Assembly: GCA_016781885.1 (NCBI GenBank)
Contig: JADDPM010000020.1
Coordinates: 1 to 20,389, forward strand
DNA length: 20,389 nucleotides
Source of the DNA: Rubrobacter sp.
GTDB lineage: Bacteria; Actinomycetota; Rubrobacteria; Rubrobacterales; Rubrobacteraceae
Reading direction: 5' to 3'
Shown: positions 1 to 8,409 of the stretch, piece by piece
Position numbering within the stretch: the first letter of the stretch is position 1
Layout of the letters: each line of letters starts with the position of its first letter
Made by a program: the position numbers and the translations under genes
The notes under the pieces: model-generated
Told to the model about the DNA's origin: nothing
The model's input: only the letters and a program-made list of their open reading frames with translations
Database searches by the model: none

Positions 1-57
1 TTCCGTGCCGGTAAGGCGGGCGAAGCCGGCGCCGAGGTCGCGGTAGGGGCCCTCCAC
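1..57 (-). CDS. Possible 5' end of the next gene downstream of rny (partial)
   Basis: A GTG-started frame with no stop runs off the left edge, giving 19 residues that begin VEGPYRDLGAGF. It starts 16 bases after the rny stop, in the same direction. A GAGGCGG stretch lies upstream but is a poor ribosome binding site. The peptide is too short to assign to a family, and the start may be wrong. It is listed only because the spacing fits a following operon member. Confidence 0.2.
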   Translation of the reverse strand, partial: MEGPYRDLGAGFARLTGTE

Positions 58-73
58 GGAGCCGTCGCCGCCT

Positions 74-1618
74 CTAGCGGGCGACCTCGGTGACGCGGCT
101 CTCGCGGATGACCGTCACCTTGATCTGGCCGGGGTACTCGAGGTCGTTCTCTATCTGCTTGGAGATGTCGAAGGCGAGCTTGGCGGCGATCCGGTCGTCC
201 ACCTCTGAGGGCTGGACCATCACCCGGATCTCTCGCCCCGCCTGTATCGCGTAGGCCTTATCGACGCCCCTGTGAGAGAGCGCGATGTCCTCCAGCGAAC
301 GCAAGCGTTCTATATAGGTCTCCGTCGTCTCGCGTCTCGCGCCGGGGCGGGCGGCGGAGACCGCATCAGCGGTCGCGACCAGCACGTCCTCGACACTCTC
401 CATCTCGATCTCGTGGTGGTGGGCGCTGATGGCCCGCACTACGTCGTCAGGCTCACCGGACTTCTTGGCGAACCGGCCCCCGATGAGGGCGTGGGTACCC
501 TCGATTTCGTGGTCTATCGCCTTGCCAACGTCGTGTAGCAGGGCGGCGCGGCAAGCCAGCTTTACGTTCGCGCCAAGCTCGGCCGCCATCATGCCGCAGA
601 GGTTCGCAACCTCGACCGAATGAGCGAGGACGTTCTGGCCGTAGGAGGTGCGGTACTTCAGCGCCCCGAGGAGCCGGAGAAGATCGTTGTGCATACCGCC
701 GGATATCTTGGCGTCGTAGAGCGCTTGGCGCCCGGCGGCTTTCATCTCTTTCTCGACGTCCTTCTTGGCCTTTGAGACGAGTTGCTCGATACGGCCCGGG
801 TGGATGCGCCCGTCCTGCACGAGCCGCTCCATGGAGACGCGCCCGATCTCACGCCGCACCGGATCGAAGCTGGAGATGACGACAGTCTCGGGTGTATCGT
901 CGATGATGACGTCCACGCCCGTAGCGGCCTCGAAGGCCCGGATATTTCGCCCCTCGCGCCCGATGACCCGACCCTTCATATCGTCCGAGGGCAACGCAAC
1001 TGCCTTCACAGTGGACTCGGCGGTAACGTCCGAGGCGAGCCGCTCCATCGTCGTCGCCGTGATTCGCCGCGCCTCGACATCCGCCTTCTCCTCCGCCTCC
1101 ATCGTCTTGTCTCGCACCATCCGCCCGAGCCTGTCTTCGAGCTCCGTCTCGAGCTCCGCGAACAGCCTGCGCTCGGCCTCGGCACGGGTGAGGCCGGCGA
1201 TCTCCTCCAGGACTTTCATCTGCTCGGCCTCGCGGGCCTCCAGCTCGGCGGCGCGCTCACGTATCCTCTCCTCCCGGCGTCCCATCTCACGGCGCTCCCG
1301 ATCGAGTTCGGAGTCGCGTCGGTCGAGGGAGGCGTCGCGGTTCTCGAGACGCTCCTCCACACGGGCGAGTTCGGCCCGGCGAGACCGTATCTCCGATTCC
1401 GCCTCGTCCTTTACTTTGAGCGCCAACTCCTTGGCCGCAAGCTCGGCCTCACGGAGGGAGGTCGCAGCGGTGCGCTCGGCGTCCTCGATAATGGAGCGCG
1501 CGTCGGCGCGAGCCTCGGCCTGGCGCGCGGCCACCTTAGATCTGTAATAAAAGTACCCCGCGGCCGCGCCTAGCGCGAGACCGGCGGCCAGCCCCAGGAC
1601 CAGCAGCAAAACGTTCAT
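74..1618 (-). CDS. rny: Ribonuclease Y
   Basis: This is the membrane-anchored endoribonuclease that starts decay of many mRNAs, 514 aa against a usual length of about 520. The order is an N-terminal membrane helix (about residues 2-24), a long charged coiled coil rich in Glu, Arg and Ala (about 30-200), a KH domain with GRVIGREGRNIRAFE (about 216-230), and an HD phosphohydrolase domain with HDVGK (about 362-366) and a preceding conserved His in AHSVEVA. I chose the ATG at 1618 because GGAGG lies 8 bases upstream. An in-frame GTG 30 bases earlier would add ten residues, but it falls inside the hairpin at 1642-1683. The gene is the last complete one in the series, after recX. Being next to recA is typical of Firmicutes, while recX between the two is more actinobacterial. 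The hairpin just upstream may influence its expression. Confidence 0.97.
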   Translation of the reverse strand: MNVLLLVLGLAAGLALGAAAGYFYYRSKVAARQAEARADARSIIEDAERTAATSLREAELAAKELALKVKDEAESEIRSRRAELARVEERLENRDASLDRRDSELDRERREMGRREERIRERAAELEAREAEQMKVLEEIAGLTRAEAERRLFAELETELEDRLGRMVRDKTMEAEEKADVEARRITATTMERLASDVTAESTVKAVALPSDDMKGRVIGREGRNIRAFEAATGVDVIIDDTPETVVISSFDPVRREIGRVSMERLVQDGRIHPGRIEQLVSKAKKDVEKEMKAAGRQALYDAKISGGMHNDLLRLLGALKYRTSYGQNVLAHSVEVANLCGMMAAELGANVKLACRAALLHDVGKAIDHEIEGTHALIGGRFAKKSGEPDDVVRAISAHHHEIEMESVEDVLVATADAVSAARPGARRETTETYIERLRSLEDIALSHRGVDKAYAIQAGREIRVMVQPSEVDDRIAAKLAFDISKQIENDLEYPGQIKVTVIRESRVTEVAR

Positions 1619-1641
1619 ATAGATTTTCCTCCAAAAGCCGC

Positions 1642-1683
1642 CCGCCACGGCGACCGGGTCCTATGACCCCGTCGCCGTGGCGG
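1642..1683 (-). promoter_or_regulatory. Large hairpin in the recX-rny gap
   Basis: A 19-bp inverted repeat with one mismatch closes on the four-base loop CTAT. The arms are 1642-1660 and 1665-1683. On the minus strand it lies 19 bases after the recX stop and about 10 bases before the GGAGG of rny. Only a short run of four T follows it, so it is at best a weak intrinsic terminator. It may instead be a 5'-UTR structure that stabilises or represses rny mRNA. The structure is seen directly; the role is inferred. Confidence 0.75.
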
Positions 1684-1702
1684 CGGTCGGTATCTCCGGT
1701 CT

Positions 1703-2320
1703 TTACTCTCCGGTCTCCCGGCGGTACGAGCGGGCAACTTCGGCGCATAGCCCAGCCGAGTAGCCCCGTCGCATCAGGAAACCGTAGACCCGGCGCGCTA
1801 AAGCCTCCGAGCCTCCTCCGGTATTATACAGCCGACGAGCGGCTTGGAGGGCTGCCTCGTGTTCGGAGCGCTCCGCGAACTCCTCCTCTACCGCCTCACG
1901 CGCCACCCCTTCGTCTACCCCGCTCCGACGGAGCTCCCCAATGATACGGCGCGGCCCGTATCTACGCGCCTTACCGCGCACTGTCTCGCGGGCGAACTCC
2001 TCGTCGTCAAGGTACCCGAGCTCCTCCAGCCGCCCCACGACCGCGTCTACAGTCTCCACCGCGTACCCGGCCCGCACGAGCCTCTCGCGCAACTCGCCCA
2101 CGGCGCGCGCCCGGTACCCAAGTATGTGGAGCGCCCGGTTCATCGCCAGCGGCCGCTCCCCCGCCACCCTCGCCTCGGCGAGCTCCCCCAACGAGAACGC
2201 AGCCCCCTCCCGGAGGCCGCGCTCGACCGCGACAGCGGGATCTAACTCCGCCCAGAACTCGCCGTCAACGAAGACCTTCGCCCTACCACGGCGCTCGACG
2301 ACGCCGGTTACTTCCGGCAT
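1703..2320 (-). CDS. recX: Regulatory protein RecX
   Basis: RecX is a small, mostly helical protein that binds RecA and holds back its filament growth and recombinase activity. The protein is 205 aa. After an N-terminal beta-rich stretch (about residues 1-50) come RecX-type three-helix repeats, with ALHILGYRARAVGELRERL, then GRLEELGYLDDEEFARE, then RYGPRRIIGELRRSGVD; these are the family's signature positions. The ATG at 2320 follows a purine-rich AGAAGGGG stretch. It begins 24 bases after the recA stop on the same strand, so the two are probably co-transcribed, as is usual. No truncation is seen. Confidence 0.95.
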   Translation of the reverse strand: MPEVTGVVERRGRAKVFVDGEFWAELDPAVAVERGLREGAAFSLGELAEARVAGERPLAMNRALHILGYRARAVGELRERLVRAGYAVETVDAVVGRLEELGYLDDEEFARETVRGKARRYGPRRIIGELRRSGVDEGVAREAVEEEFAERSEHEAALQAARRLYNTGGGSEALARRVYGFLMRRGYSAGLCAEVARSYRRETGE

Positions 2321-2344
2321 CCCACCCCTTCTTCTCCAGACCCT

Positions 2345-3397
2345 TTAGGCCAGGCTATCCGCAGGCTCCTCGACACCCTCTCGAGCCGCGCCGTCCACCG
2401 AGCCGGCCGGCTGGTCGAAGCCGAGCTGCTCGTAGATCTCGGCTAGGATGCGCCCGCGCACCTCGTCGTTCTCCTTGAGGAACTGCTTGGCGTTCTCGCG
2501 GCCCTGGCCAAGCCGCTCGTCGCCGTAAGCGAACCATGCGCCGGACTTCTGCACCACGCCGTGCTCGATGCCTATGTCCAACAAGCTCCCCTCTCTGGAG
2601 ATGCCCTCGCCATACATGATGTCGAACTCGACCACCTTGAACGGCGGCGCAACCTTGTTCTTGACTACCTTGACGCGCGTCTGGTTGCCGACCGTGTCGT
2701 TGCCGGCCTTCAAAGCGCCTATACGCCTGATGTCGAGCCGCACACTGGAATAGAACTTCAACGCCCGACCACCCGGCGTCGTCTCCGGAGAGCCGAACAT
2801 CACCCCGATCTTCTCCCGCAACTGGTTGATGAAGATCGCCGTCGTCCCCGAACGAGAGAGCGAACCGGAGAGCTTCCTCAAAGCCTGACTCATAAGTCGA
2901 GCCTGAAGTCCCACGTGCGAGTCGCCCATCTCACCCTCTATCTCAGCTCTAGGGACGAGGGCGGCCACGGAGTCGATGACGACGAGGTCGAGGGCGCCGG
3001 AGCGGACAAGGGTGTCGGCGATCTCCAGGGCCTGTTCGCCGTTGTCGGGCTGGGAGAAGTAGAGGTTTTCGACGTCGACACCGATGGCTTCGGCGTAGGT
3101 TGGGTCGAGAGCGTGCTCGGCATCGATGAACGCGGCGAGGCCGCCAGCCTTCTGGGCCTCGGCGATTATGTGGAGGGAGAGGGTAGTCTTACCGCTTGAC
3201 TCGGGACCGAATATCTCGATGACGCGGCCCCTGGGAACGCCGCCGACACCTAGAGCCAAGTCGAGCGCCAGGGCGCCGGTGGAGATCGAGGCGACCCTTT
3301 GGGGGGGCTCGTCGCCCATGCGCATGATCGAACCCTTGCCAAACTGCCGCTCTATCTGCGTGACGGCGGCGCCTATAGCCTTTGTCTTGTCCAACAT
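2345..3397 (-). CDS. recA: Recombinase RecA
   Basis: This is the DNA strand-exchange ATPase of homologous recombination and co-protease of the SOS response. It is 350 aa, full length, with no intein. Visible motifs are the N-terminal helix after MLDKTKAIGAAVTQIERQFGKGSIMRMG, Walker A GPESSGKT (64-71), Walker B LVVID (138-142), the L2 DNA-binding loop after NQLREKIGVMFGSPETTPGG (about 191-210) and an acidic C-terminal tail. The ATG at 3397 is only 2 bases after GGAGG; the very next codon, TTG at 3394, has a better spacing of 5, so the true start may be either. A sigma-A-like promoter lies about 45 bases upstream. I see no GAAC-N4-GTTC LexA box of the usual actinobacterial/Bacillus type in the gap. 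Confidence 0.98.
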   Translation of the reverse strand: MLDKTKAIGAAVTQIERQFGKGSIMRMGDEPPQRVASISTGALALDLALGVGGVPRGRVIEIFGPESSGKTTLSLHIIAEAQKAGGLAAFIDAEHALDPTYAEAIGVDVENLYFSQPDNGEQALEIADTLVRSGALDLVVIDSVAALVPRAEIEGEMGDSHVGLQARLMSQALRKLSGSLSRSGTTAIFINQLREKIGVMFGSPETTPGGRALKFYSSVRLDIRRIGALKAGNDTVGNQTRVKVVKNKVAPPFKVVEFDIMYGEGISREGSLLDIGIEHGVVQKSGAWFAYGDERLGQGRENAKQFLKENDEVRGRILAEIYEQLGFDQPAGSVDGAAREGVEEPADSLA

Positions 3398-3440
3398 ACC
3401 CTCCAGTGAGCCGTTTCGATAATCATTTTGGTACGGGCGG

Positions 3441-3469
3441 ATTATACTGTAGGCGGCTGGGCCTCCCAA
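3441..3469 (-). promoter_or_regulatory. Probable recA-recX promoter
   Basis: On the minus strand, TTGGGA (3469-3464) is followed after 17 bases by a perfect TATAAT (3446-3441). This predicts a transcript starting near 3434 with a leader of about 37 bases before recA. It lies in the 97-base gap between the rodZ-like gene and recA, so recA-recX can probably be transcribed separately from the genes upstream. Confidence 0.7.
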
Positions 3470-3494
3470 GAAGCAAAAGGCCTGTGGTGCGCTT

Positions 3495-4343
3495 CTATCC
3501 TCCGGGGCTCGCCGAGAACTCGCGAGTTACTGGCTGCCCGTAGTTACCCAGACGGCCGATATTCTGGCCGTCTACCTCGACCTCGACCGAGCCAGCGTTG
3601 GAGGTCGAGACGCTCAAGAGACGCTTTGCCTCGAACGTCTGGGAGAAGCCGGGTTGGGCGAACCGGTCGTGGACGACCGACCCGTCCGCCGTGATGGTAA
3701 GCCCCGCGGGGAGATCCCGGACGCTAACCGTCACCTGCACGGTCTCCGGAACGGCCTCTGGGGCGATGGTCGGCTCGTCCGCGCTCTGGGCTGCGGGCCT
3801 GTCCGTCTCGGGGGCGGCGGCAGGCTCTTCGGCGGGTTCCTCCTCCTGGGCTGGAGCCGGGTCTTCGGCTGAGGTCTCGGCGGGCTGGGAGCGGGTGCCT
3901 ATGTAGTAGAGGGCTCCTATAACGGCGGCGAGCACGAGCACGGCTAACGCTATGGTGAGGACGGTAGCGCCAGAGACTCGCCGGCGCTCGACTCCGATGC
4001 CACCCGGGGACATGAGGGGTTGCTCGAAGCTGTTCGCCGGGGACTCTTCGTAGTTAAACTGCCGCTCGCGGCGCGGGGAGCGACGCTCTTTGAGTTCGCG
4101 GGAGAGCCTCTCTCCGTCGAGGCCTAGGAAGTTCGCGTAGGTCTTCAGGAAGCCGCGGGTGTAGATGTGGTCCGGGAGCATGGAGAAGTCTTCGCGCTCG
4201 AGCCCCTCCAGGTAACGCGTTCGGATCTTTGTAGCCTGCTCCACGTCTTTCAAGGAGAGACCTTTCTCCGTCCGCTTCTTCTCCAGGAGAGGACCGATCT
4301 GCCTCTCGTCCTGCCCGAGATTGTCCCGTTCACCACCTTCCAT
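3495..4343 (-). CDS. RodZ-like membrane-anchored helix-turn-helix protein
   Basis: The 282-aa protein has the RodZ/YmfM layout: an N-terminal Cro-type helix-turn-helix (about 14-80, with IGPLLEKKRTEKGLSLKDVEQATKI and the family's YLEGLE...LPDHIYTRGFLKTYA), a single membrane helix (about 126-148), a Pro/Ala/Glu-rich linker (150-200) and a C-terminal beta-rich domain of the DUF4115 type. RodZ links MreB to cell-shape control in rods; related proteins occur widely in other bacteria with less certain roles. The gene sits between ftsK and recA, as the homologous ymfM does in Bacillus. The ATG at 4343 has no Shine-Dalgarno but lies 9 bases after a GATAAT, so the mRNA may be leaderless. An alternative ATG at 4367, preceded by GGGGG, would add 8 residues. 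Confidence 0.85.
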   Translation of the reverse strand: MEGGERDNLGQDERQIGPLLEKKRTEKGLSLKDVEQATKIRTRYLEGLEREDFSMLPDHIYTRGFLKTYANFLGLDGERLSRELKERRSPRRERQFNYEESPANSFEQPLMSPGGIGVERRRVSGATVLTIALAVLVLAAVIGALYYIGTRSQPAETSAEDPAPAQEEEPAEEPAAAPETDRPAAQSADEPTIAPEAVPETVQVTVSVRDLPAGLTITADGSVVHDRFAQPGFSQTFEAKRLLSVSTSNAGSVEVEVDGQNIGRLGNYGQPVTREFSASPGG

Positions 4344-4352
4344 AGTGAGGAG

Positions 4353-4358
4353 ATTATC
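4353..4358 (-). promoter_or_regulatory. Candidate -10 box for the rodZ-like gene (leaderless start)
   Basis: GATAAT preceded by TGT (extended -10 form) ends 9 bases before the ATG at 4343. The predicted start of transcription is within a few bases of the start codon. No clear -35 is present. Leaderless mRNAs are common in actinobacteria; the assignment here is inferred from spacing alone. Confidence 0.35.
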
Positions 4359-4398
4359 ACAAAGCATGCAGCCCCCGCGATAATGGTTCGGACCTCCC

Positions 4399-6672
4399 CT
4401 AGAGTCCCCCCTCGCGAGCCGGAGGACGGTCGGCCCCGTCACCCGGGTGATAGGATGTGCCCTCGCCGTCGTCGCCGAAGATACTCGTCAGGTCGAGCTC
4501 CGTGGCGACCACAGAGCGGCTCTTCGAGCCCTCGTAGGGGCCGACCACACCCTTACGCTCGAGAGCGTCTATGATACGGCCGGCGCGGGAGTAGCCGACC
4601 CTGAAGCGGCGCTGTACCGCGCTCACAGAGGCCTGCTGAGTGGTAACCACGAAGTTCGCCGCCTCGGGGAGGAGGTCGTCCTCCGGCTCCGTGGACTCCT
4701 CCTTATCAGACTTCGGCTCCGTCACCTCCTCGATGTAGCGGGCCTCGACACTCTGTGAACAAGCGGAGACGACACGATCCACCTCGGCCTCGGAGATGTA
4801 GGCGCCCTGCACGCGGGAGGGGCGCGAGGCCGAGACCGGCTTGTAGAGCATGTCGCCTTGGCCGAGGAGGGCCTCGGCTCCCGAGGCGTCCAGGATCACG
4901 CGGGAGTCGATCTGGCTGGAGACAGCGAAGGCGATGCGGCTCGGGATATTAGCCTTGATCATACCTGTTATAACGTCCACGCTTGGCCGCTGCGTCGCCA
5001 CCACAAGGTGGATACCTACCGCCCGCGCCTTCTGGGCGAGCCTTATGACCGCGTCCTCGACCTTGGCCGCCGCCGTCATCATCAGGTCCGCGAGCTCGTC
5101 TATGACTACGATCACGTAGGGCATCTGCCTCTCGGCCCGGTCGTTGTAGCCCTCCAGCGAACGCACCCCCATCGTCTCCAAGACCTCGTAGCGCCGCTCC
5201 ATCTCCGCGACCGCCCAACTGAGAGCGTTCGCGGCCTTCTTCACGTCGGTGACGACGGGGGTTATGAGATGCGGCACCCGGGCGAACTGCGAGAGCTCGA
5301 CTCTCTTCGGGTCTATGAGCACCATCTTGACCTGTCGGGGATCCGTGGTCAGGAGGAGCGAGGTTAGGAGGCCGTTTAGCATGACGCTCTTACCGCTCCC
5401 CGTGGTGCCCGCGACAAGGAGGTGGGGCATCTCGGCGAGGTCCAGAAAGACCGCCCGCCCCGAGATGTCCTTGCCGAGGCCGACGGGCAGGCTCCAGTCG
5501 TTGGCGCTCGGGTACTCCCGAAAAACATCGCCCAGAGTGACCATCGCCGGGCGGGTGTTCGGGACCTCCACACCGACGGCGCTCTTGCCAGGGATCGGGG
5601 CGAGTATGCGGACTTCCGTCGCCGCCAGGGCGTAAGCTATGTCCTGCTGAAGGTTCCTGACCTTGCCGACCTTTACGCCGCTCCCCAGGCGCAACTCGTA
5701 GCGGGTCACCCGAGGCCCCACGACCGCGCGCACTACCTGCGCCTCTACCCCGAGCTCGGCGAGCGCCTGTGTGAGCCTCCGGCTCGTCCCCCCGGCGTCG
5801 TGCTCGGGGTTGCCCCGCCCGAGCCCTAACAGAGACATCGATGGCGGCGCATACTCTCCGGGGACAACCTCCCGCTCCTCCTCGAACCCCGCCGCCTCCG
5901 ACGGCTCCGGCAACACTACCTCGAACCCCTCATCCGCCGGCTCCTTCCGAGAAGGGTCCTCGGAAGGTGGGTCGTGGGAAGAGGGCTCTTCCAGAGCTGG
6001 TGGTTCTTCCCGAAGGGTGCGGGCAGACCGGCGGACCAGTTCCTTCTTGCGGCGGCGATCCTCGCGCAGCATGTGTAGTCTCTCGTAAAGGGACTTGGCG
6101 ACGTCGCTCGCCGCCCTGGCGACCGTGACGAGGGAGATGCCGGTCAGCAGCGAAAGGGCGAGGGCGAAGAGCGCCACGAGCACGAAGGCTGCCCCGACCA
6201 TGCCGCCTGCGCCCTCTATAGCCTCGTACACGCCGCTTCCGAGGAAACCACCGCGGTTCTGATAGGCAGACGGCTCGAAGCGTAGCTCCGGCGAGAGACC
6301 GGCGGCCAGAGTCGTAGCGACGACGAGCAGGAGGAGAGCCACGCCGACGGTTCTTCCCCATGGGAGCCGGTCCAGCAGCAGGAGGAGGCCGGCGAGCATA
6401 GCGAGCGGGGCGAACGCGAGGCCGGCGAGGCCCGCCAGGTGCGTAGCCCCGCTAATGCCGGCCTCGCCGAGAAAAGCCCCGCGTCCGGTCAGGAACGCGG
6501 CGGTAAAGAACAGCCCCGCGACGAGCAGGACGGCCCCGACGACCTCGCGGCTTACGGCCCGTTTAAGGAGGAGAGCCACGCTCAAGCTAGTTTTGTTGCG
6601 GCTGGAGGCTTTGCGGCCCTTGCTCGGATACTTCTTTGCAGGCCGTCTGGTGGCCCGTTTGTTCGTAGCCAT
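4399..6672 (-). CDS. ftsK: DNA translocase FtsK/SpoIIIE
   Basis: This is the septal, membrane-bound DNA pump that clears chromosome DNA from the division site. The protein is 757 aa. It shows a basic N-terminus, four membrane helices (about 42-62, 75-100, 108-125, 157-186), a charged Pro/Glu linker (about 200-290), an alpha/beta motor with Walker A GTTGSGKS (422-429) and Walker B YVIVVIDE (519-526), and a winged-helix gamma domain (about 678-725, with VSAVQRRFRVGYSRAGRIIDALE) that would read polar KOPS/SRS-like sequences. The ATG at 6672 has no clear Shine-Dalgarno. A TAGACT box ends 7 bases upstream, so a leaderless transcript is possible. It follows rnj by 66 bases and precedes the rodZ-like gene by 55. 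Confidence 0.96.
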   Translation of the reverse strand: MATNKRATRRPAKKYPSKGRKASSRNKTSLSVALLLKRAVSREVVGAVLLVAGLFFTAAFLTGRGAFLGEAGISGATHLAGLAGLAFAPLAMLAGLLLLLDRLPWGRTVGVALLLLVVATTLAAGLSPELRFEPSAYQNRGGFLGSGVYEAIEGAGGMVGAAFVLVALFALALSLLTGISLVTVARAASDVAKSLYERLHMLREDRRRKKELVRRSARTLREEPPALEEPSSHDPPSEDPSRKEPADEGFEVVLPEPSEAAGFEEEREVVPGEYAPPSMSLLGLGRGNPEHDAGGTSRRLTQALAELGVEAQVVRAVVGPRVTRYELRLGSGVKVGKVRNLQQDIAYALAATEVRILAPIPGKSAVGVEVPNTRPAMVTLGDVFREYPSANDWSLPVGLGKDISGRAVFLDLAEMPHLLVAGTTGSGKSVMLNGLLTSLLLTTDPRQVKMVLIDPKRVELSQFARVPHLITPVVTDVKKAANALSWAVAEMERRYEVLETMGVRSLEGYNDRAERQMPYVIVVIDELADLMMTAAAKVEDAVIRLAQKARAVGIHLVVATQRPSVDVITGMIKANIPSRIAFAVSSQIDSRVILDASGAEALLGQGDMLYKPVSASRPSRVQGAYISEAEVDRVVSACSQSVEARYIEEVTEPKSDKEESTEPEDDLLPEAANFVVTTQQASVSAVQRRFRVGYSRAGRIIDALERKGVVGPYEGSKSRSVVATELDLTSIFGDDGEGTSYHPGDGADRPPAREGGL

Positions 6673-6679
6673 GAGGCTC

Positions 6680-6685
6680 AGTCTA
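6680..6685 (-). promoter_or_regulatory. Candidate -10 box for ftsK (leaderless start)
   Basis: TAGACT fits the TANNNT -10 pattern and ends exactly 7 bases before the ftsK ATG, which would place the transcript start on the A of the codon. No convincing -35 is seen. The same layout is seen in front of the rodZ-like gene. This is weak evidence on its own. Confidence 0.3.
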
Positions 6686-6738
6686 GCGCAGAAGAGCCAG
6701 GGTCAGCGGCGGGCGCTCCATGTAGTGCGTGCAGCCTT

Positions 6739-8400
6739 CTAGACCTCAACTATTAGGGGCAGGATGATCGGGCGTTTACGCGTCTTCTGGGAGAGGAAGC
6801 CCGAGAGGTCCTTGCGTATCGCCTTCTTCAGCTCGCTCCAGTCGGTGACGCGCTGCTTGGCGGTGCGCTCCAGGGTCTTCGTGACGATGTCGATCGAGTC
6901 GTCCACGAGCCCGTTCTGGGCCTGTGGGTCTACGAAGCCGCGGCTTATGACGTCCGGCGGACCGAGAAGCTCGCCGCTCTGAGCGTTGATCCGCGCCACG
7001 ACTATAAACATCCCCTCCTCGGAGAGCTGCTGGCGCTCGCGCATGATCGCCTCGGAGGTGTCAGCGACGCTCCCGGCGTCTACCAGGAATATACCCGACG
7101 AGACCGGGTCGAGACGCTGTGCCTTCCCGTCCTTGAACTCGACCGGTTCTCCGTTCTCAAGGATGAAGATGTTCTCCTTTGGGATGCCCATTGCTTCGGC
7201 TGTGTTGGCGTGGTGCCTGAGCATTCTGAACTCGCCGTGGACGGGCACGAGGAATTTCGGTTTCAGGAGGGAGAGCACGATCTTCTGCTCTTCCTGGGCA
7301 CCGTGACCCGAGACGTGCACCGGCTCCAGCGGGCTATAGTGGACGTCCGCCCCCCGCTTCATCAGGTTGTTGATCGTACGCGCGACTCCCCGCTCGTTGC
7401 CGGGGATCGGGTGCGCTGAGATCACGACCGTGTCGCCCTTCCCGACCTCTATCGTGCGGTGAGTGCCGGCGGCGATGCGGCTGAGAGCCGCGAGCGGCTC
7501 ACCCTGGGAACCCGTCGTCAGGATCACGATGTCGCTGTCGGGAACTTTGTTGATGTCCCGCTGTTCGACGAGCATCGAGGATGGCAGGTCCACATGACCG
7601 AGCTGGCGCGCTATCTCCACGTTGCGGATCATGCTCCTGCCCGTTACCCCGACGAGCCTGCCGCACCGCTTGGCCGCCTCGATAACCTGCCCGACACGGT
7701 GCAGGTGCGAGGCGAAGGATGCGACGATCACGCGCCCCTCGGCCGCTTCTATCACCCGGTTGAGCGTCTCGCTGACGACACGCTCCGAGGGCACGTAGCC
7801 GGGACGCTCGGAGTTGGTCGAATCGCCAAAGTAAGCAATCACGCCCTCGTTACCCAGAGCAGCGTAGCGGGAGAGATCCATCGGCTCGCCCTCGATGGGC
7901 GTCAGGTCTATCTTGTAGTCGCCGGAAAAGACGATCAGGCCGGCGTTCGTGCGCAGCGCCACGGCCACCGCGTCCGGGATGGAGTGGTTGACGTTGATGA
8001 ACTCCAGATCAAAGCCGCCGAGCTTCTGTGTATCGCCCGCCTTGACCTCTCTGAGGTCTCCCTTCTTGATTCCGTGCTCGGCGAGCTTCGGACGCACGAG
8101 CCCTAACGTGAGCTTAGTGCCGTAGACGGGGACGTTGAACTCGCGCAATAGGTACGGGAGGGCCCCTACGTGATCCTCGTGGCCGTGGGTGAGCACTATT
8201 CCCTTTAACTCGTCCCGGTGCTCCCTAAGGTACGAGAAGTCCGGCAAGACGAGGTCTATACCCGGCATCTCTTCGTCCGGGAAGGACATGCCGGCGTCCA
8301 CGAGGACGATGCCACTCTCCTGGCGCACGGCGGTCATATTTTTGCCGATCTCCCCGAGTCCTCCCAGGGGAATGACCTGCAAAGTTTTTTTATCTAACAG
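6739..8400 (-). CDS. rnj: Ribonuclease J
   Basis: RNase J is a metallo-beta-lactamase/beta-CASP enzyme with 5'-3' exonuclease and endonuclease activity in mRNA decay and rRNA maturation. Visible are the N-terminal VIPLGGLGEIGKNM, the zinc motif HGHEDH (about 72-77), GDYKID, the beta-CASP region with GRSM and SGHGAQEE, HGEFRMLRHHA and the C-terminal domain. I place the start at CTG 8400 (553 aa). GGAGG at 8410-8414 is 9 bases away, and the resulting N-terminus MLDKKTLQVIPLGG matches the family. The first standard codon, TTG at 8382, is 27 bases from that Shine-Dalgarno and would give 547 aa. Order M16 peptidase-rnj-ftsK is the actinobacterial order without the usual dap genes between. Confidence 0.96.
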   Translation of the reverse strand: MLDKKTLQVIPLGGLGEIGKNMTAVRQESGIVLVDAGMSFPDEEMPGIDLVLPDFSYLREHRDELKGIVLTHGHEDHVGALPYLLREFNVPVYGTKLTLGLVRPKLAEHGIKKGDLREVKAGDTQKLGGFDLEFINVNHSIPDAVAVALRTNAGLIVFSGDYKIDLTPIEGEPMDLSRYAALGNEGVIAYFGDSTNSERPGYVPSERVVSETLNRVIEAAEGRVIVASFASHLHRVGQVIEAAKRCGRLVGVTGRSMIRNVEIARQLGHVDLPSSMLVEQRDINKVPDSDIVILTTGSQGEPLAALSRIAAGTHRTIEVGKGDTVVISAHPIPGNERGVARTINNLMKRGADVHYSPLEPVHVSGHGAQEEQKIVLSLLKPKFLVPVHGEFRMLRHHANTAEAMGIPKENIFILENGEPVEFKDGKAQRLDPVSSGIFLVDAGSVADTSEAIMRERQQLSEEGMFIVVARINAQSGELLGPPDVISRGFVDPQAQNGLVDDSIDIVTKTLERTAKQRVTDWSELKKAIRKDLSGFLSQKTRKRPIILPLIVEV

Positions 8401-8409
8401 TGTTCGTTA

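Noticed and set aside
3447..3483. Short GGCCT/AGGCC inverted repeat upstream of recA as a possible terminator
   Set aside because: Only five base pairs with a long loop, and it overlaps the recA promoter.
6683..6718. Tiny frame of 12 codons upstream of ftsK that might be a leader peptide
   Set aside because: No Shine-Dalgarno and no regulatory codon run; not supported.
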